Positions 25,390-36,566 of a stretch of DNA of 64,000 bases are shown here, in pieces (within the stretch, counting starts at the first letter, position 1; each line of letters starts with the position of its first letter). The translations under genes and the position numbers were made by a program. This DNA is from Clavaria fumosa (lineage: Eukaryota > Basidiomycota > Agaricomycetes > Agaricales > Clavariaceae): NCBI GenBank assembly GCA_951802425.1, contig OX637797.1:1922001-1986000 (forward strand), read 5' to 3'. The notes under the pieces were generated by a model, which was not told where the DNA came from, searched no databases, and saw only the letters and a program-made list of their open reading frames with translations.

Positions 25390-26360
25390 GGCTGTGGACG
25401 GGTGAGTCGGTATCGGAGTACTGTATACAATACAATGTAGCCTGTGTGTGTGTGTGAGCGCCACCTAACCGCCTCCCTCCTTGGCCACACGCATCAATGT
25501 CTCCCGCTTTTGGCATGCGCGGCAACGTGCAGCCTCATGGCCCGTTTTCTTGGTTTTCTGATGCCTTGTGCAACCTGTACGGCATTCACTGTAGATTGCT
25601 GTATAACATTAAATGTGCGGCTGAGGGTGACCGTCGACTTGACCGAGGCATCGATCTCAGTTCGCTTGACAGGGTTTCAGTACAGGGGGGGTATTACGTT
25701 ACTACTGTAAAAAGTGTGGGGATGCCCAGCGCTGGATGCGGCGACGAGGACAGTGGTTTGGTCGATGTGGATGGATGTAGCGTACAAGCGTCGCTGAATG
25801 ATACTGTGAAATTGGCTGATTTATTCGCTGTCTACAACTCTGACAACGACAACGACAACGACGACGACGACGACGGCGACGAATATTTGAACATTGCCGC
25901 GGCGACCCCCCCCTGTGCGTGTCTGGTCTTGGCCCCTTCTCCACCCGACCCTTACGACGACATTCCCCCCCCGTTCCGGGTAACGGCCTTCACCTCTTCT
26001 GTCAAAGGCGTACCCATTTCCAGGGCCCGTTGAGCGCTCTAAGGCCACACTCATAGGGTCAGGATTACTGCGCGAGCACTGTCCCAGAAATAAATAGCAC
26101 TGACCAATCCTGTCTGTCCGTCGTACCCGCACCCGCGCAACCACCCCACTCTCTCGGTGCTCTCAGTTCCCAAGGGCGTGGATCTGTTCCTTATCCTCAA
26201 CCACTGGTTGGCTCCCCGTTTGCAAATCCTACTTCCTTCTCCAGTACTTCCTTCCGGCGTCAAAGCGCCGCCAGAGGTCTCAGCATACACCTTTTACACC
26301 CGTCCAGTAGCGCTGACCACTCGTTCTTAGTCCCATCCCGGAAATTCGGTATCTGACTAG
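25390..26360. other. Divergent regulatory region between ArfGAP and velB
   Basis: This 971-bp region lies between the ArfGAP ATG and the proposed velB ATG. It contains a (GT)n run near 25443-25457 and a (GACAAC)/(GAC) tandem repeat at 25841-25883. A plus-strand frame at 25497-26033 crosses the repeat and gives an Asp/Asn-rich stretch. It resembles no known family, so I treat it as leader or promoter sequence. Confidence 0.45.
25841..25883. repeat. GACAAC / GAC tandem repeat
   Basis: Three GACAAC units pass into a run of GAC triplets with one GGC variant, upstream of velB. It looks like a simple repeat in noncoding DNA. Confidence 0.85.
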
Positions 26361-28522
26361 ATGCAAAAGACAAGTCCTCTCCGTAACGCCAGTGGCGCCG
26401 CCGTTCTCTCCCCACAACATCCAGCTGGGACTGAAGGCCTAGACGTTTGGGGCCAGTGGGTCGGTCGAAAGTACGTGCATCCACACTCTTGGCATTACAC
26501 GATCGCGTTCGTCTTCTGAGAAGCAAGCGTTTCGTCCCACTCTGGCAGACATTACTCACTCGAAGTCGTGCAGCACCCCTTGCGGGCTCGGATGTGTGGA
26601 TTCGGCGACAAGGTGCGTCAGGGTAGAACCACTTCCTCGCTCCGTTCCTCTCACCAAACGATCCTCGGCTCTCAGGATCGACGACCACTAGCCCCAGCAG
26701 CCGTGGCGAAAATGATCGTCAGGAGGGACGATAATTCTCTAGTTGACGTCGAGTTTGTCTTTGCCCTCAGCTCATTCCCTCTCTCCCTTGCTTACGTCTG
26801 CACGCACGGGCAGCGAGCTGGACTGTTCATTTTTCATCGCAATGGTCGATCTGTGGTCAGCCGACGCTCGACAGGAGACCAACCTCGTGGTGCATCCGTC
26901 GTCGACGGAGCGCAGCTCACCCGCCCACTCCTCGAAGCTGAGACGTCGCGGAGGCAGCGTGTCTGTCACCCAACCACGATCCGGCAACCAGTCCCCAGGA
27001 AAATCGCATTCTACACCTAACCTCTCCCACTACCGTACTCCAGGCGCAGATGCACAGGTCAGTGGCTTTCATAAATCGCATCAGCCACGGCTGCAACTGA
27101 AATATGACCCCCGTCGCTAGCCGTCTATGCCTCCTCCCCAGGCACAATCATACGCTCCGCCATCGTACCAGTTCCCACCGCAGCCAGACGCCGTGGCCTT
27201 CCAGCCTTCGCACTCCTACCCACCCCCACCCTCTGACCCCTCATCACCATGGCCTTACCCCATGCAGCCGCCCCCGATAGACCGCGCCGCCTATTCCCCC
27301 ACCGTCCTCCCGTCAATACAGTCCTTCAGGCGGGAGGAGACGCCGACCAGCCCGTCGAGCGTCGGCGCCCCTGCGGAGGGGGGCTGGCACTCCGATACGT
27401 CCATGCGGGCAGAGCCGCAGGCCACCACGTTCAGAAACTGCTGGCATGTCGACGGATACGTTGCCGCTGCCGCCGCCGCCGCCAACACCGCCACCGCCTC
27501 TGCCTCCACCAGCCCTACTACCGCCGTCGCCGTCGACAACCACCCGCCGCCGTTCCCGCACGCCTCCCCCGACCTGTCCCTCCGCCACGCTCCGCCCGCG
27601 CCCCTGCCGTCGCAGCTCCCCGGAAGCGGCGGCGACCCACACAGCGTATGGTCATCGCAGAGCGCGCCGCAGCCCTCGCCAGTCGAGTCTGTCCCGTCGA
27701 GCAGCAGATACGGCCAGGAGCAGTACGCCTCCGTCTCGCCCACGTTTGACAGCTCCATGTACGCCTCCGCAACGTACCTGCAGTACCAGACGCATTCGCA
27801 ACACTATCCCGCGTGCTACCCGCCGAACCAGGGCGTCCCCGATGCGCCGCCACTCTCGGCGATCCCCCCGCTCCCCAAACACAACTACACACGCACGCTC
27901 GTCGGGCCGCTCACTGCGGGCGCATGCCGTCTGCTCGACGAGCACCGCAAACCGGGGATCTTTTTCCTGTTCCAGGACCTTTCTGTCCGGACCGAAGGTG
28001 ATTGCTCGTCCCCCCCCTGAGGCGCATTGTGTAAAATACTGACGTTGTTGATCACCAGGCACATTCCGCCTGAGGCTCCGGCTCACGAACATTGGCGCGT
28101 GAGCACAATTGTTTACCATGGTTCTCGCCAAGCATTTTTTGACCAACATTATTCGTTTCTTCAGTCCTCCAGCCCCCGAGACAGGCGCCCAATGCGTGAA
28201 CACCCTGGTTAACCCCGTGCTGGCGCAAACGTTCACCGACACATTCACGGTGTTCTCCGCCAAACGTTTCCCCGGTGTCCCTGGTTTGCAGTTATTCCAT
28301 TGTTTCTACCTACTTGACATGAATTATCGTCCTACAGACACCACGGCTCTCTCTATTGCATTAGGCAATCAGGGCCAAAAATTGCCATTGGTGAGCTAGA
28401 TCGATCTTCACCTTTCCCAGAGACAATTAACAGATATTTCGCAGCGCAACCGTCATGGATCGGGAAAATTTGACCGCAAGAGAGGACGAGGCGACGCCTC
28501 GTCAGACTCGGACGATGTTTAA
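26361..28522 (+). CDS. velB: Velvet developmental regulator VelB
   Basis: VelB-type velvet proteins are fungal DNA-binding regulators that link development, light and secondary metabolism. The ATG at 26361 directly follows an in-frame TAG. Exons 26361-26470 and 26549-26612 join in frame to read GRKHYSLEVVQHPLRARMCG then FGDK. An exon at 26676 continues DRRPLAPAAVAKMIVRRDDN, and the next gives LDCSFFIAMVDLWSAD. A long Pro/Ser/Ala-rich insertion of about 250 residues follows. The second half of the velvet domain reads YTRTLVGPLTAGACRLLDEH, KPGIFFLFQDLSVRTEG, VLAQTFTDTFTVFSAKRFPG and DTTALSIALGNQGQKLPLRN. A velvet fold split by a long insertion is the VelB hallmark. The tail is basic and then acidic (KFDRKRGRG...SDSDDV). 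Stop at 28520-28522; 76 bp separate it from the convergent PPR gene. Confidence 0.92.
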
Positions 28523-28598
28523 TATGTATCCCTTCTGCTCTACTTCTTCTGTCGTCTTGTCTCAGCACCTGAGGTCCTTGCTGTATGCGCCGAGTTAT

Positions 28599-31500
28599 TT
28601 ATCGTGTTGCTGGTGTGTCCCAATCCCTGTATCTTCGCTCATGTTTCTGGAGGAGCTGTACCGCGTTGGGGTAATTAGCGTAGATACGGCCAAGCATATC
28701 TTCCGCTAGCTCTCTCCGCTCCCAGCGGCTGATCACCACGGAAGGATCCCCAGCTTGGATCGGGGTGATCGTAAAGCCTGACTCCAAGGCCTGAAGCACT
28801 TTTACGAGCAGCCGCTTCACGTTCCAGTGGACCCGCCAGATGTTCCATGCAGGCGAGATCTGATGCAGGATGTGGAGTGGGTGAGCAAAGTCGACGTCTC
28901 CCTCCTTGCCGAGGCCGAACGTGTCGATTCCCACCAGGCGTCCCATCAACCGGGCGGTCTGTGCTCTTGGCAAGGTACGGTGCAGCGGGTCGGCCGGGGC
29001 CGGGTCCGACGACTGCTGAGGAAAAGCGTCGAACAGCAGAGGCGACGTCGGCGTCATGTCCCGCGCCTCCACCACGGAACGGCTCATGCGCTGATACGGC
29101 AGTATCACCTTCTCCAATATCTCCATCGCGCGTTCCGGCTCGCCTGCCCGGACAAGTGCGACGATGAGGTGATTCCAGTTGTGCGCGTCGAACGCGACGC
29201 CGTCCTGCTGGGCCGTCCTCCAGACCGTCGCGAGCTCGGAATGCTGGCCGGCAGCCGACAGCGCGTCCACCAGCACGGACAAGGGCACGCATAACAGGTT
29301 GACCTGTCGATGCGGACCGTCGTCAGCGTCCCCTCGCTTGGACTCATCCCCGAGCATGTCGTGCGTGCGCAAGTTGCGCGCCACTTGCCGGTAGATCAAC
29401 GGCCATGTTTGAAGCACAGCCTTGATATTGAACGTGCGGCGGTAGGCGTTGAGAAGGGTCGTCAGGATGCCGAGGCTGGGCTCTCCTCCTTTGCTGAGCA
29501 TATCTGAGTAAAGTCGCTCGACGTCCTCGGGTCGCTGTCGCCGCGCGTACATCGTCATGAGAGGCGAGTATACATACTCGAGTGCACTTCGTCGTCCACC
29601 TGTGGGGACTTCCCATCGCGGCTTTTGTCCCTCTCCCCTTTCCTCCTCCGTTATCTGTTTCAAGAATGCCTCCGCGATTCGTATGCTCCCCTCCGACCTT
29701 TTGTTGGCATACCATCGGATTATGTTCCCAAACGTCACGGATGTTGGGTCGATACCTCGATTCTGCATGTCTTTGTACACAGCCTTCGCTTTCGCTGGCC
29801 TGTTCCTACGCAGAAACGCGGACATGATGATCGTAAGCACATAAGCATTCATTTCCCAGCCAGCGTTCCGACCCTTCGCGAGTACATCCATCTCAAGGAA
29901 GACGTCAGAGGCAATGTTCATGAAGCCGGCATCACAGGCGGATTGTATGAGGAGCGCATAGGTGTGTGCATCTGGGAGCACTTTGGCCTGCTCTAGCTTT
30001 TGGAATATCTTGGCCACAATCCTAAAGGGAGCACCGATGAGAATGTAAGCTTTAAGGAGTGTGTTGTAGACTTCAATGGAGAGTTGGAGGCGTCGATTGT
30101 CAACGGACTTGAGATAGTCAAACACGCGGATGACCCCAGGCCAAGTACCAGCCTCTACATGCGCATTCATAATTGCAGTGACCAGCCGACGATCCGGGAT
30201 GACGCCCTCACGCAGCGCGCGCTTATATATACCCTCAGCGGCAAGGGGATCTCTACGTTGACCAAGAAGAGACACTATGATGGTATACACTGCCACACCA
30301 GGCTGGATGCCGGCAGCACGCATTTCGTCCAGGACATTGCCTATAGAGTCCACGTCGCCGGCTTTAGCAAGAGCTTTGACAACGACGGTGTAAACATGGA
30401 TATCTGGAGTCAACCCAGCATTGGATGTTGTATCCAACCACTTCTTCACACCAGCCAGATCCCCTCGTACGGCGTGGGCATGAATGACGACTGTGTAATG
30501 AATAATGTTGGGCAGGATCGCGCCAGGGCCTGGGGTCAACTCCGGAAAGAATTGATGGAAAAGAGTGATAACCTCTCGAGTATTTCCATTGACAGCATAT
30601 GCTTGCATTAGCAGAGCTTTATGACCTGGGGTGAGCCAGCCCAGCCGCTCAATCTTCGCATAGACCCCTTGCGCTGGTACGATTTTGCCTTGGTGCGCGT
30701 ATAGATATAGGCCAGCGGTGAGGTAGAGCTTGTGCTCCGAGAATGGAATTGACGAGAACAGAGTGTTTGCACGTTCGAAAGCGTCGTCTCGTGCGAGCGC
30801 ACGGACCAAAGCGAGCTGTAGAGGAAGTAAAGGCCTGAGCCGTTGTGCTTGCATTTCTTGCAGGACGGCGAATGCATCATGAGGTAAATGACGATCGCAG
30901 AGTATCTCAAGCAGGGTATTACCGACGTTGAGTCGCGTTTTTGGGTCCCAGTCATCTCGTCCCATCAGAAGCCGTTCAGGATTACGGAGTTGCGACAACA
31001 GCCAGTCAATGATGCGGCGGAACGATTGCTTGCGGGAAGAAAGTCGCATTAGGTGCTTGCCAACGGGATCCCAGTACGAGAAGAAGATATCAAGAGCCTT
31101 ATGAGCATCGGAATGGCATCCAGCGGACACAACAATCGTCTCAAGGACTCGGGCACATGCATCTTTCTTGTCATAATCTATGGTTGAGGAGAAAACCTCG
31201 GAAGTTGTTTGCATGGCCTGCTGAAAGTCTCCTGCGATGGCCGAAATGCGAGCCATAAGATGCTGTTGTCGCATGTCGGATTTTTTATCGCTCGGCCTCT
31301 CCTTGATGTCTTCCAGGAGGACACACAATCTGCTGCTCCACATATGCATGATGTCAGGAATTGGATTCCTCATTTGGTCTCGCTCCATTTGCTCCAAGAT
31401 ATTTTCGCCGAAGGTTAGGGATTGTTTTACGTCCAATGGCACGCGTCCGTCACGGGTCTTGACCTGGATATAAGCATCCCAAGTACTGTCCAAATCGAAC

Positions 31501-31775
31501 TTTCGTCCCTTCGGGTCAAGCAAAAGGAAGACTTGGCTTAAAAGCGGGTCGGACTCTCCCGGTATCTTTGATGACGTTGCAATGCCATCAGATAGGTTGG
31601 AGGCGTGTCGCGTTTGGCAAATGATGGGCATATTCCTCGAGGCGAGATCAGCATGTGTACGCCGGCGCACCGAATGCGGGAGGTGGTGGCTTGGATGTTT
31701 TTGAGGATTGCGGGGGCGAGTGCAGTGGGCTCTGAATGTGTAGACTGGGGTACAGTCTGAATCGGGGCGGGGCAC
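28599..31775 (-). CDS. Pentatricopeptide repeat (PPR) protein, predicted mitochondrial
   Basis: This is a single uninterrupted ORF of 1058 codons, unusual for this intron-rich region. The first 60 residues are Arg/His/Ser-rich with few acidic residues and read as a mitochondrial presequence (SHHLPHSVRRRTHADLASRN). From roughly residue 300 to 750 there are many degenerate 35-residue PPR units. Good examples are PNIIHYTVVIHAHAVRGDLA, GLTPDIHVYTVVVKALAKAG, GIQPGVAVYTIIVSLLGQRR and GIDPTSVTFGNIIRWYANKR. PPR proteins bind organellar RNA and act in processing or translation. The layout recalls the fungal mitochondrial mRNA factors of the Cya5 type, but the exact orthologue cannot be named. A second Met (MPIICQTRH) could be the true start. 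Confidence 0.9.
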   Translation of the reverse strand: MPRPDSDCTPVYTFRAHCTRPRNPQKHPSHHLPHSVRRRTHADLASRNMPIICQTRHASNLSDGIATSSKIPGESDPLLSQVFLLLDPKGRKFDLDSTWDAYIQVKTRDGRVPLDVKQSLTFGENILEQMERDQMRNPIPDIMHMWSSRLCVLLEDIKERPSDKKSDMRQQHLMARISAIAGDFQQAMQTTSEVFSSTIDYDKKDACARVLETIVVSAGCHSDAHKALDIFFSYWDPVGKHLMRLSSRKQSFRRIIDWLLSQLRNPERLLMGRDDWDPKTRLNVGNTLLEILCDRHLPHDAFAVLQEMQAQRLRPLLPLQLALVRALARDDAFERANTLFSSIPFSEHKLYLTAGLYLYAHQGKIVPAQGVYAKIERLGWLTPGHKALLMQAYAVNGNTREVITLFHQFFPELTPGPGAILPNIIHYTVVIHAHAVRGDLAGVKKWLDTTSNAGLTPDIHVYTVVVKALAKAGDVDSIGNVLDEMRAAGIQPGVAVYTIIVSLLGQRRDPLAAEGIYKRALREGVIPDRRLVTAIMNAHVEAGTWPGVIRVFDYLKSVDNRRLQLSIEVYNTLLKAYILIGAPFRIVAKIFQKLEQAKVLPDAHTYALLIQSACDAGFMNIASDVFLEMDVLAKGRNAGWEMNAYVLTIIMSAFLRRNRPAKAKAVYKDMQNRGIDPTSVTFGNIIRWYANKRSEGSIRIAEAFLKQITEEERGEGQKPRWEVPTGGRRSALEYVYSPLMTMYARRQRPEDVERLYSDMLSKGGEPSLGILTTLLNAYRRTFNIKAVLQTWPLIYRQVARNLRTHDMLGDESKRGDADDGPHRQVNLLCVPLSVLVDALSAAGQHSELATVWRTAQQDGVAFDAHNWNHLIVALVRAGEPERAMEILEKVILPYQRMSRSVVEARDMTPTSPLLFDAFPQQSSDPAPADPLHRTLPRAQTARLMGRLVGIDTFGLGKEGDVDFAHPLHILHQISPAWNIWRVHWNVKRLLVKVLQALESGFTITPIQAGDPSVVISRWERRELAEDMLGRIYANYPNAVQLLQKHERRYRDWDTPATR

Positions 31776-32967
31776 GTAGCGTTAGGGCACGTTAAGTAAG
31801 AATTCGAGGAAGCGCACCGATACGCCGTTGCATCTGAAGCGGCAGACAGAGCTCTACCTCGCGATGGAGGAAAATATGCCGAGCACATAAGCCGCACTCG
31901 TATTCCTGGAGCTCGCGAGCTTTGTCTTTTCGTTTCACGTGTCTCGGTTGGGGGTTAAAGAAATCTGAGCGAAGGAGAGAGCGTCGCGATGATTCCATTA
32001 TTCCAGAAGATGGTTGGTGCGTAAGCGCAAGTCCTGAATGCGTTCTGCTGGAGCGCATGGTGTCCAAGACAATGGCCCTCGCTAGACCGGCCACCATGAG
32101 ATGGTACGTGTTCACGACGACCTGGAAAACGAAAACTGAGAAAACCCGCAAGGCCCAGCATTATTTGACAACAAAAACGCACCACGCCACCACCTTACGC
32201 GCCGAGAAGCAGTCCACGATGCACGCTGACAGGATTTTTTGGGGCGGCAGGAAAGTTATAGTGTCGAGAAAAGTACAGCCGCGTAGGACATCCAAAATAG
32301 CACGTGAGTGATTTTCATCCACGTGACTGCAAAGTCTCAACTCGCAGAGAACCCTCTTCATGTCGTTGGGCTACTCCCACAAACTTCATAACTCGTGTGA
32401 TCTTGGCAAGTAGTGGGTGTGCATTCAATAAGCCACCAGAGCTCTGCCTTATTGGCAGACACGCAATGTTTTCATCGCCATTTAATGCTTGGAACCAGAT
32501 TCTATGTGTATTGCTCTTAGCTAAGTGAGATTTCTTGCCACCTATCCTTTAGTGTTTGGTGGAAAACTTGCGAGCTTTGGACAGGGAGGGTTTTAGACTC
32601 AGGCATTGATAATCGGTCTAGATAGCCTGCTGATACTCAAGAGGTTGCGGTTTCCGAGTCGGCTCGCTCAAAGTCTGATGTTTCATGTGATGCTGACCTG
32701 GCGTCCTCCCTGCGAGATGTCCTCTCTGACACAGTACTGGCTGAGCCTGCCAGTACTGCTGCGGACAAACCTTACCCCGGTTATCATTGTCTTGGACTTT
32801 TGGTCATTCAAACTGATCATATTGGTCAAAACTCGTTCGGTTTCTGATATGATATATCGGACACAAGTTCCAGCACAGCCGTCAGATTAGAGTGATCGAA
32901 CTGAAGACTGGACACTTGGGCGGTCAAAAACTCTGGGACGTTCTCCACTATCCCTCCTTTTTACAAC
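31776..32967. other. Upstream region of the PPR gene and of the GNAT gene
   Basis: This is about 1.2 kb between divergent starts. On the minus strand, frames at 31792-32151 and 32161-32361 could be joined through the acceptor TTTTCCAG into a small protein ending 17 bp before the PPR start. It contains CGLC but matches no family I know. The 32370-32960 part shows no supportable frame. E-box-like CACGTG sites occur near 31936 and 32321. Confidence 0.3.
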
Positions 32968-33709
32968 ATGTCCTCCCAGAAGATAACACAACAGCCTGCA
33001 CACGAAATCATCCAACTTCCGGGCTGCGACGATCCCAAACGTGCTGAGCTCCTGCAGCAGTGCTTCGACGTCAGAATCAAAGTATTTGTCCACGAGCAGG
33101 GCTTCCCACTCGAAGTCGAGATAGATGAGTCCGTTGCCCCATTTATCTCCGCGGGGACTGCGAGATGGCACATTGATCTGACCACGAGCATGTCACTCTG
33201 TTCGAACAGGAAGGAGGATGTCGCTATCCATTTCCTCCTGCGAACACGTCCTTCTCTCAGCCCCATCGGGACCATCAGAGCTCTCCGATGTTCGGACGTT
33301 GGGTGCTATAAGATATCGCGACTTTCGGTCCTTAGGGAGTGCCGAGGATGCAATTTTGGTCGCGATCTCATGACGCGGGTCCATTCGTGGATAAAGTCAG
33401 ATGCAAGCCTCCAGGCGTTGGATCACGTTGATGTGGTCCTGCACAGCCAAATCTATATGATAGGCTTTTATCAGAAGTGGGTTAATCTCATGAGCATCCT
33501 CATGACATCGGAGGCTGACCGATCCTGTAGACTTGGTTACACGAAGGAGGTGTGATCTCATTTCCAACCTAAACCTTGAATACGGCGGCGAAGCCTTTAC
33601 CATACAGGGACCTGAGTTCTACGAGGACGACGCACCCCACCAACGCATGCACGCTCGTTTCAACGTGGAGGCACATGACACCAAGCTCCACAACTCCGCG
33701 CATGAGTAG
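32968..33709 (+). CDS. GNAT-family N-acetyltransferase
   Basis: This is a predicted acetyl-CoA-dependent acyltransferase of unknown substrate. The first exon (32968 to about 33475) gives RIKVFVHEQGFPLEVEIDES, the N-terminal GNAT signature for small cytosolic N-acetyltransferases. It continues with LSPIGTIRALRC and ISRLSVLRECRGCNFGRDLM, which contains the acetyl-CoA-binding (R/Q)xxGxG/A-like loop. A donor at GAAGTGGGT removes 33476-33530, and a small exon LGYTKE is joined to GPEFYEDDAPHQRMHARFNV, the usual family C-terminus. The stop is TAG at 33707-33709. Without these last two introns the frame would end early at 33555. Confidence 0.85.
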
Positions 33710-33907
33710 TCGTCATTCATGTCAGAGATATAGCACATGATCAGAACTCGAAAGTATAAAACGGGGGTCTAGTACTACATCCCAAATAAGAACCTAGATT
33801 CATAGTCCGTAGTCAACGAACGTATAGATGGCGTGAACAGTCGTGAATGGAAACGAAAGAGGTAGGCGTGGTTCGGCTAAAAGATAGAAGTCCAAAAGAA
33901 AAAAAAC

Positions 33908-35817
33908 TCAAGAGCGAGTTTGCTGGTCGATGCCATCGTCCGTTGCAAACCCTTCACTATCGCTCTCAGAGCTCGGGGGTTCGCTCCTGACTAGCGAACT
34001 CATGGGGAAAGGAATCCCGCTGGAGCGAGGCAGGATGGAGAAATGGATGCTCGTTCCGTAAGAAGTGTTGTCGCGCTCGTAGATCCTCCTCGCAGCTTCA
34101 TAGTTCAGCTTCTCCTGCTCGGCTTGTGCAAGGAACGGCTGTGCGGCGAAATATAATGTCAGGGAGCAGTTACAATCACTGAGTGGTGAATACAGACCTT
34201 TCGCTCCTCGTCCGTCATGGAGCGCCATTTCGCCGCCGCAAGAACGCTTTGCTTAGTGGTCTCCGTCTCCTCACCAAAGACCTCTTGAACCAGGAGTGGA
34301 TCTGACCGAATCCGTTGCAAAAACATAAAGTATGCGCTCAGCGGCTTCTTGGGCGCGTTGGGGTCTTTGATATTGCTCTTGCGGGACTTGCCAGCCTTGC
34401 GCTGCGCCGCACGGAAAAGATTCTCGCGCTTAATGTCCTCAGGGGTGAGCGTGCGCATATACTCGGCTAATTCGCGTTCGCGTTGCTCCTTAGCGGCCTG
34501 AGAACGCCGTTTGAATGGCTGCGCCGAAAGGTAGTAAGCATGATGACGCTCGAAGAGCCGCAGCAATAATTGGTTACCTCTTTCTGTTCGGGCGTCAGAG
34601 TAGCGTATTCTTGCCCAGCTTCCTTCGCAGCCTGCGCGACATTGAGCTTCCGCGAGCTGGACGCCTGTTGATGGGAAATCCAATCCGTGAAGTAAAGTTG
34701 CCAAGCCGAAGGCGCCAATTTCGGAGGGCGCAGCAACGACTTCGTAGGCACTTTATGTAACGCATAAGATTGGGAGGCGAACAGAGGCAACGGTGCACAT
34801 ACACAAGTCGGCAGATCTCTCACGGTCTTCGGGTGCCGAACCGCGCTTCTTACGGCGCACGGTGGCATCATTGTCCTCGTCAACTGACTCGGCCCGGCGG
34901 CGATACGCTCTACTGTGGAGCGCTGACGTGTGGTGGTGATGGTCGGCCTGTGTGAGAGTTGGCGCGCTCGAGGAGTGAAACGTTTGTCCGAGATAAGGGC
35001 TGTCCCTGCTGCGCGCGTGATGGTGGCCGTGATGACGGTGCCGTCTGGAGGGGGGCGAGACGACGGTGGTGACATGATCGGCCAACGGCGGAGGGCTCGT
35101 CACTTGCTGGAAGCCCTGGTCGTCCCAAAGCTTCGTGGCCCATTCTGGGGGAGGTCGCGCCGAAGTCTCGCAAGGTGATACAGAGTCTAGGACGGCAAAG
35201 GAAGATGAGAGCCCATCGGTGTAGAGCGAGGGCGAAAAAGGTCGAGACAGGGGTGCCGACGGGCCGTACTGACTCGGAGAAAGCGAAGCGGTATCTGGAT
35301 ACTGTAAACGGTCTGGAAAAGACTGGAAAGAAAGGGGCTGCGTGGGCTCGGATGTGGGGAAAGGTATGGGAGAAGACGTGGGGGCTATCGCCATCACATT
35401 CCGGTCGTTGACCCAGTGCCAGAGATAGAAGTCGGAGTCATCGGTCTCGACAGAAGAAGGGGACACGTCGTCGCGATACGCGCCTATGTTCAAATGTGAG
35501 TCGAACTGCGGAAGGAGAGCGGAATCCAACGGTGGGGATGGTTCGTTGGCCGTGTTGATAAGGGATCGAGGCGACTGGATGTCATTGTACGCTGTTTCCC
35601 AAGATGACAACGGTGCCGGTGCGCGATCAAAAGGCAGAGAGTCATCAAGGTCAAGACCAAATATCATCGAATCGGAATCGCCTTGAGGCTGAAGGAAGTC
35701 AGAGTCCTCAAACTTGAGTGATTGTGATGCCGGAGATCTTAACATTGCGTCTGAAGAGGAGAAAAGGCTGAAGGTCGAAAGGGGAGAGAGGGCGCGGTGG
35801 GACAATGGTGGGATCAT
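33908..35817 (-). CDS. HMG-box regulator with two HMG boxes and long disordered N-terminus
   Basis: The first exon (35817-34824) encodes about 330 residues of Ser/Pro/Asp-rich disordered sequence with acidic-hydrophobic patches (DSDSMIFGLDLDDSLPFD), a His-rich run and a basic RRKKR that could be a nuclear signal. A 73-nt phase-1 intron (34823-34751, GTGAGA donor) joins it to LAPSAWQLYFTDWISHQQAS, the first HMG box, which ends TPEQKEPFKRRSQAAKEQRE. A linker and DPNAPKKPLSAYFMFLQRIR start the second HMG box, closed by AAAKWRSMTDEERKPFLAQA. The tail is acidic (SESDSEGFATDD) and stops at 33908. An alternative start inside exon 1 in another frame (MMPPCAVRSAVRHPKTVRDL) would give a shorter, mitochondrial-like protein. 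I prefer the spliced nuclear form. Confidence 0.8.
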
Positions 35818-36566
35818 TGGGCACAAAGTAAGGAGGGAAAGAAGGGATCGAAAAGGGATGGAGTGCTCCTTTAAAGCAGGTGGCGCAACAGTGCTATGAC
35901 AGAACGAGCAGCCCAAGCCGATCGGTGCATAGGTCCTGCTGATGATGTATGGGAGAGAATGAGTGAGAGGGGTTCGGTTCAGAACCAAGCGCAACTGCAT
36001 TCCCATTCTGTGGTGCCATCCGATATATATTATGTGAGAAGCGCCGGGACTCCTTTGGGTAAGATAGCCAGGATAGATACGTACCCCCGTGAGGCTAGTC
36101 GCCTGATATCCTTATTCGAGTAAACCAGGTGCAGGTGGTGTGAACTGAGCCAGTGGTGTGATTGTGGTTGCTGTGCGGCAGAATGAGTTTCAAGGCGACG
36201 GACATCCATGAATCCAGCTAACCAAGCATAGATGTCCAAAGAGCGGTGCAATGTTGTCTAACGCCCCAATTCCGAGCAATTCAAAAGCGCGCACAACGAT
36301 GGATGGATGGGATGAAACGTCTGGCTCGTTGGCAGCCGTGAGCCATCCCTTTACTGTATTAGGTAACATCCTCCCCGTATCACGGATGATTGGATTATTG
36401 GATACCCCGCAGGTCATCCGTGCAATCCGCAGACGCTCGGCGGAGTAAAACAAAATCTTTTTTACCGTGGGGCTTTATTGTACGACCTCGTCATGGGAGC
36501 AGAGAAATGCAATCCATTCCCATATTGTCCAGAAGCAAAGCACAGCCTGCCGTACCCTACACAATT
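35818..36566. other. Intergenic, upstream of the HMG gene and downstream of NDUFA13
   Basis: This is about 750 bp. The HMG-gene reading frame stays open upstream to 36006 but becomes hydrophobic and unlike the rest, so it is probably leader. The sequence TATATATTATG near 36022 could be a TATA element for the HMG gene. Nothing else is seen. Confidence 0.4.

Noticed and set aside
25497..26033. Plus-strand 178-codon frame upstream of velB
   Set aside because: It runs across a simple GAC repeat, has no domain, and lies in the divergent promoter of ArfGAP and velB.
30000..30611. Plus-strand 203-codon frame opposite the PPR gene
   Set aside because: Antisense shadow of the PPR repeats; the minus frame is continuous over 3.2 kb with PPR units.
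32606..32890. Plus-strand 94-codon frame before the GNAT gene
   Set aside because: Hydrophobic random-looking sequence without homologue or splice partner; probably promoter.
34753..34823. C-terminal end of the upstream HMG-gene frame (…CMCTVASVRLPILCVT) as a separate gene end
   Set aside because: This stretch fits a 73-nt intron with a GTGAGA donor that joins in phase to the HMG box, so a separate gene is not needed.
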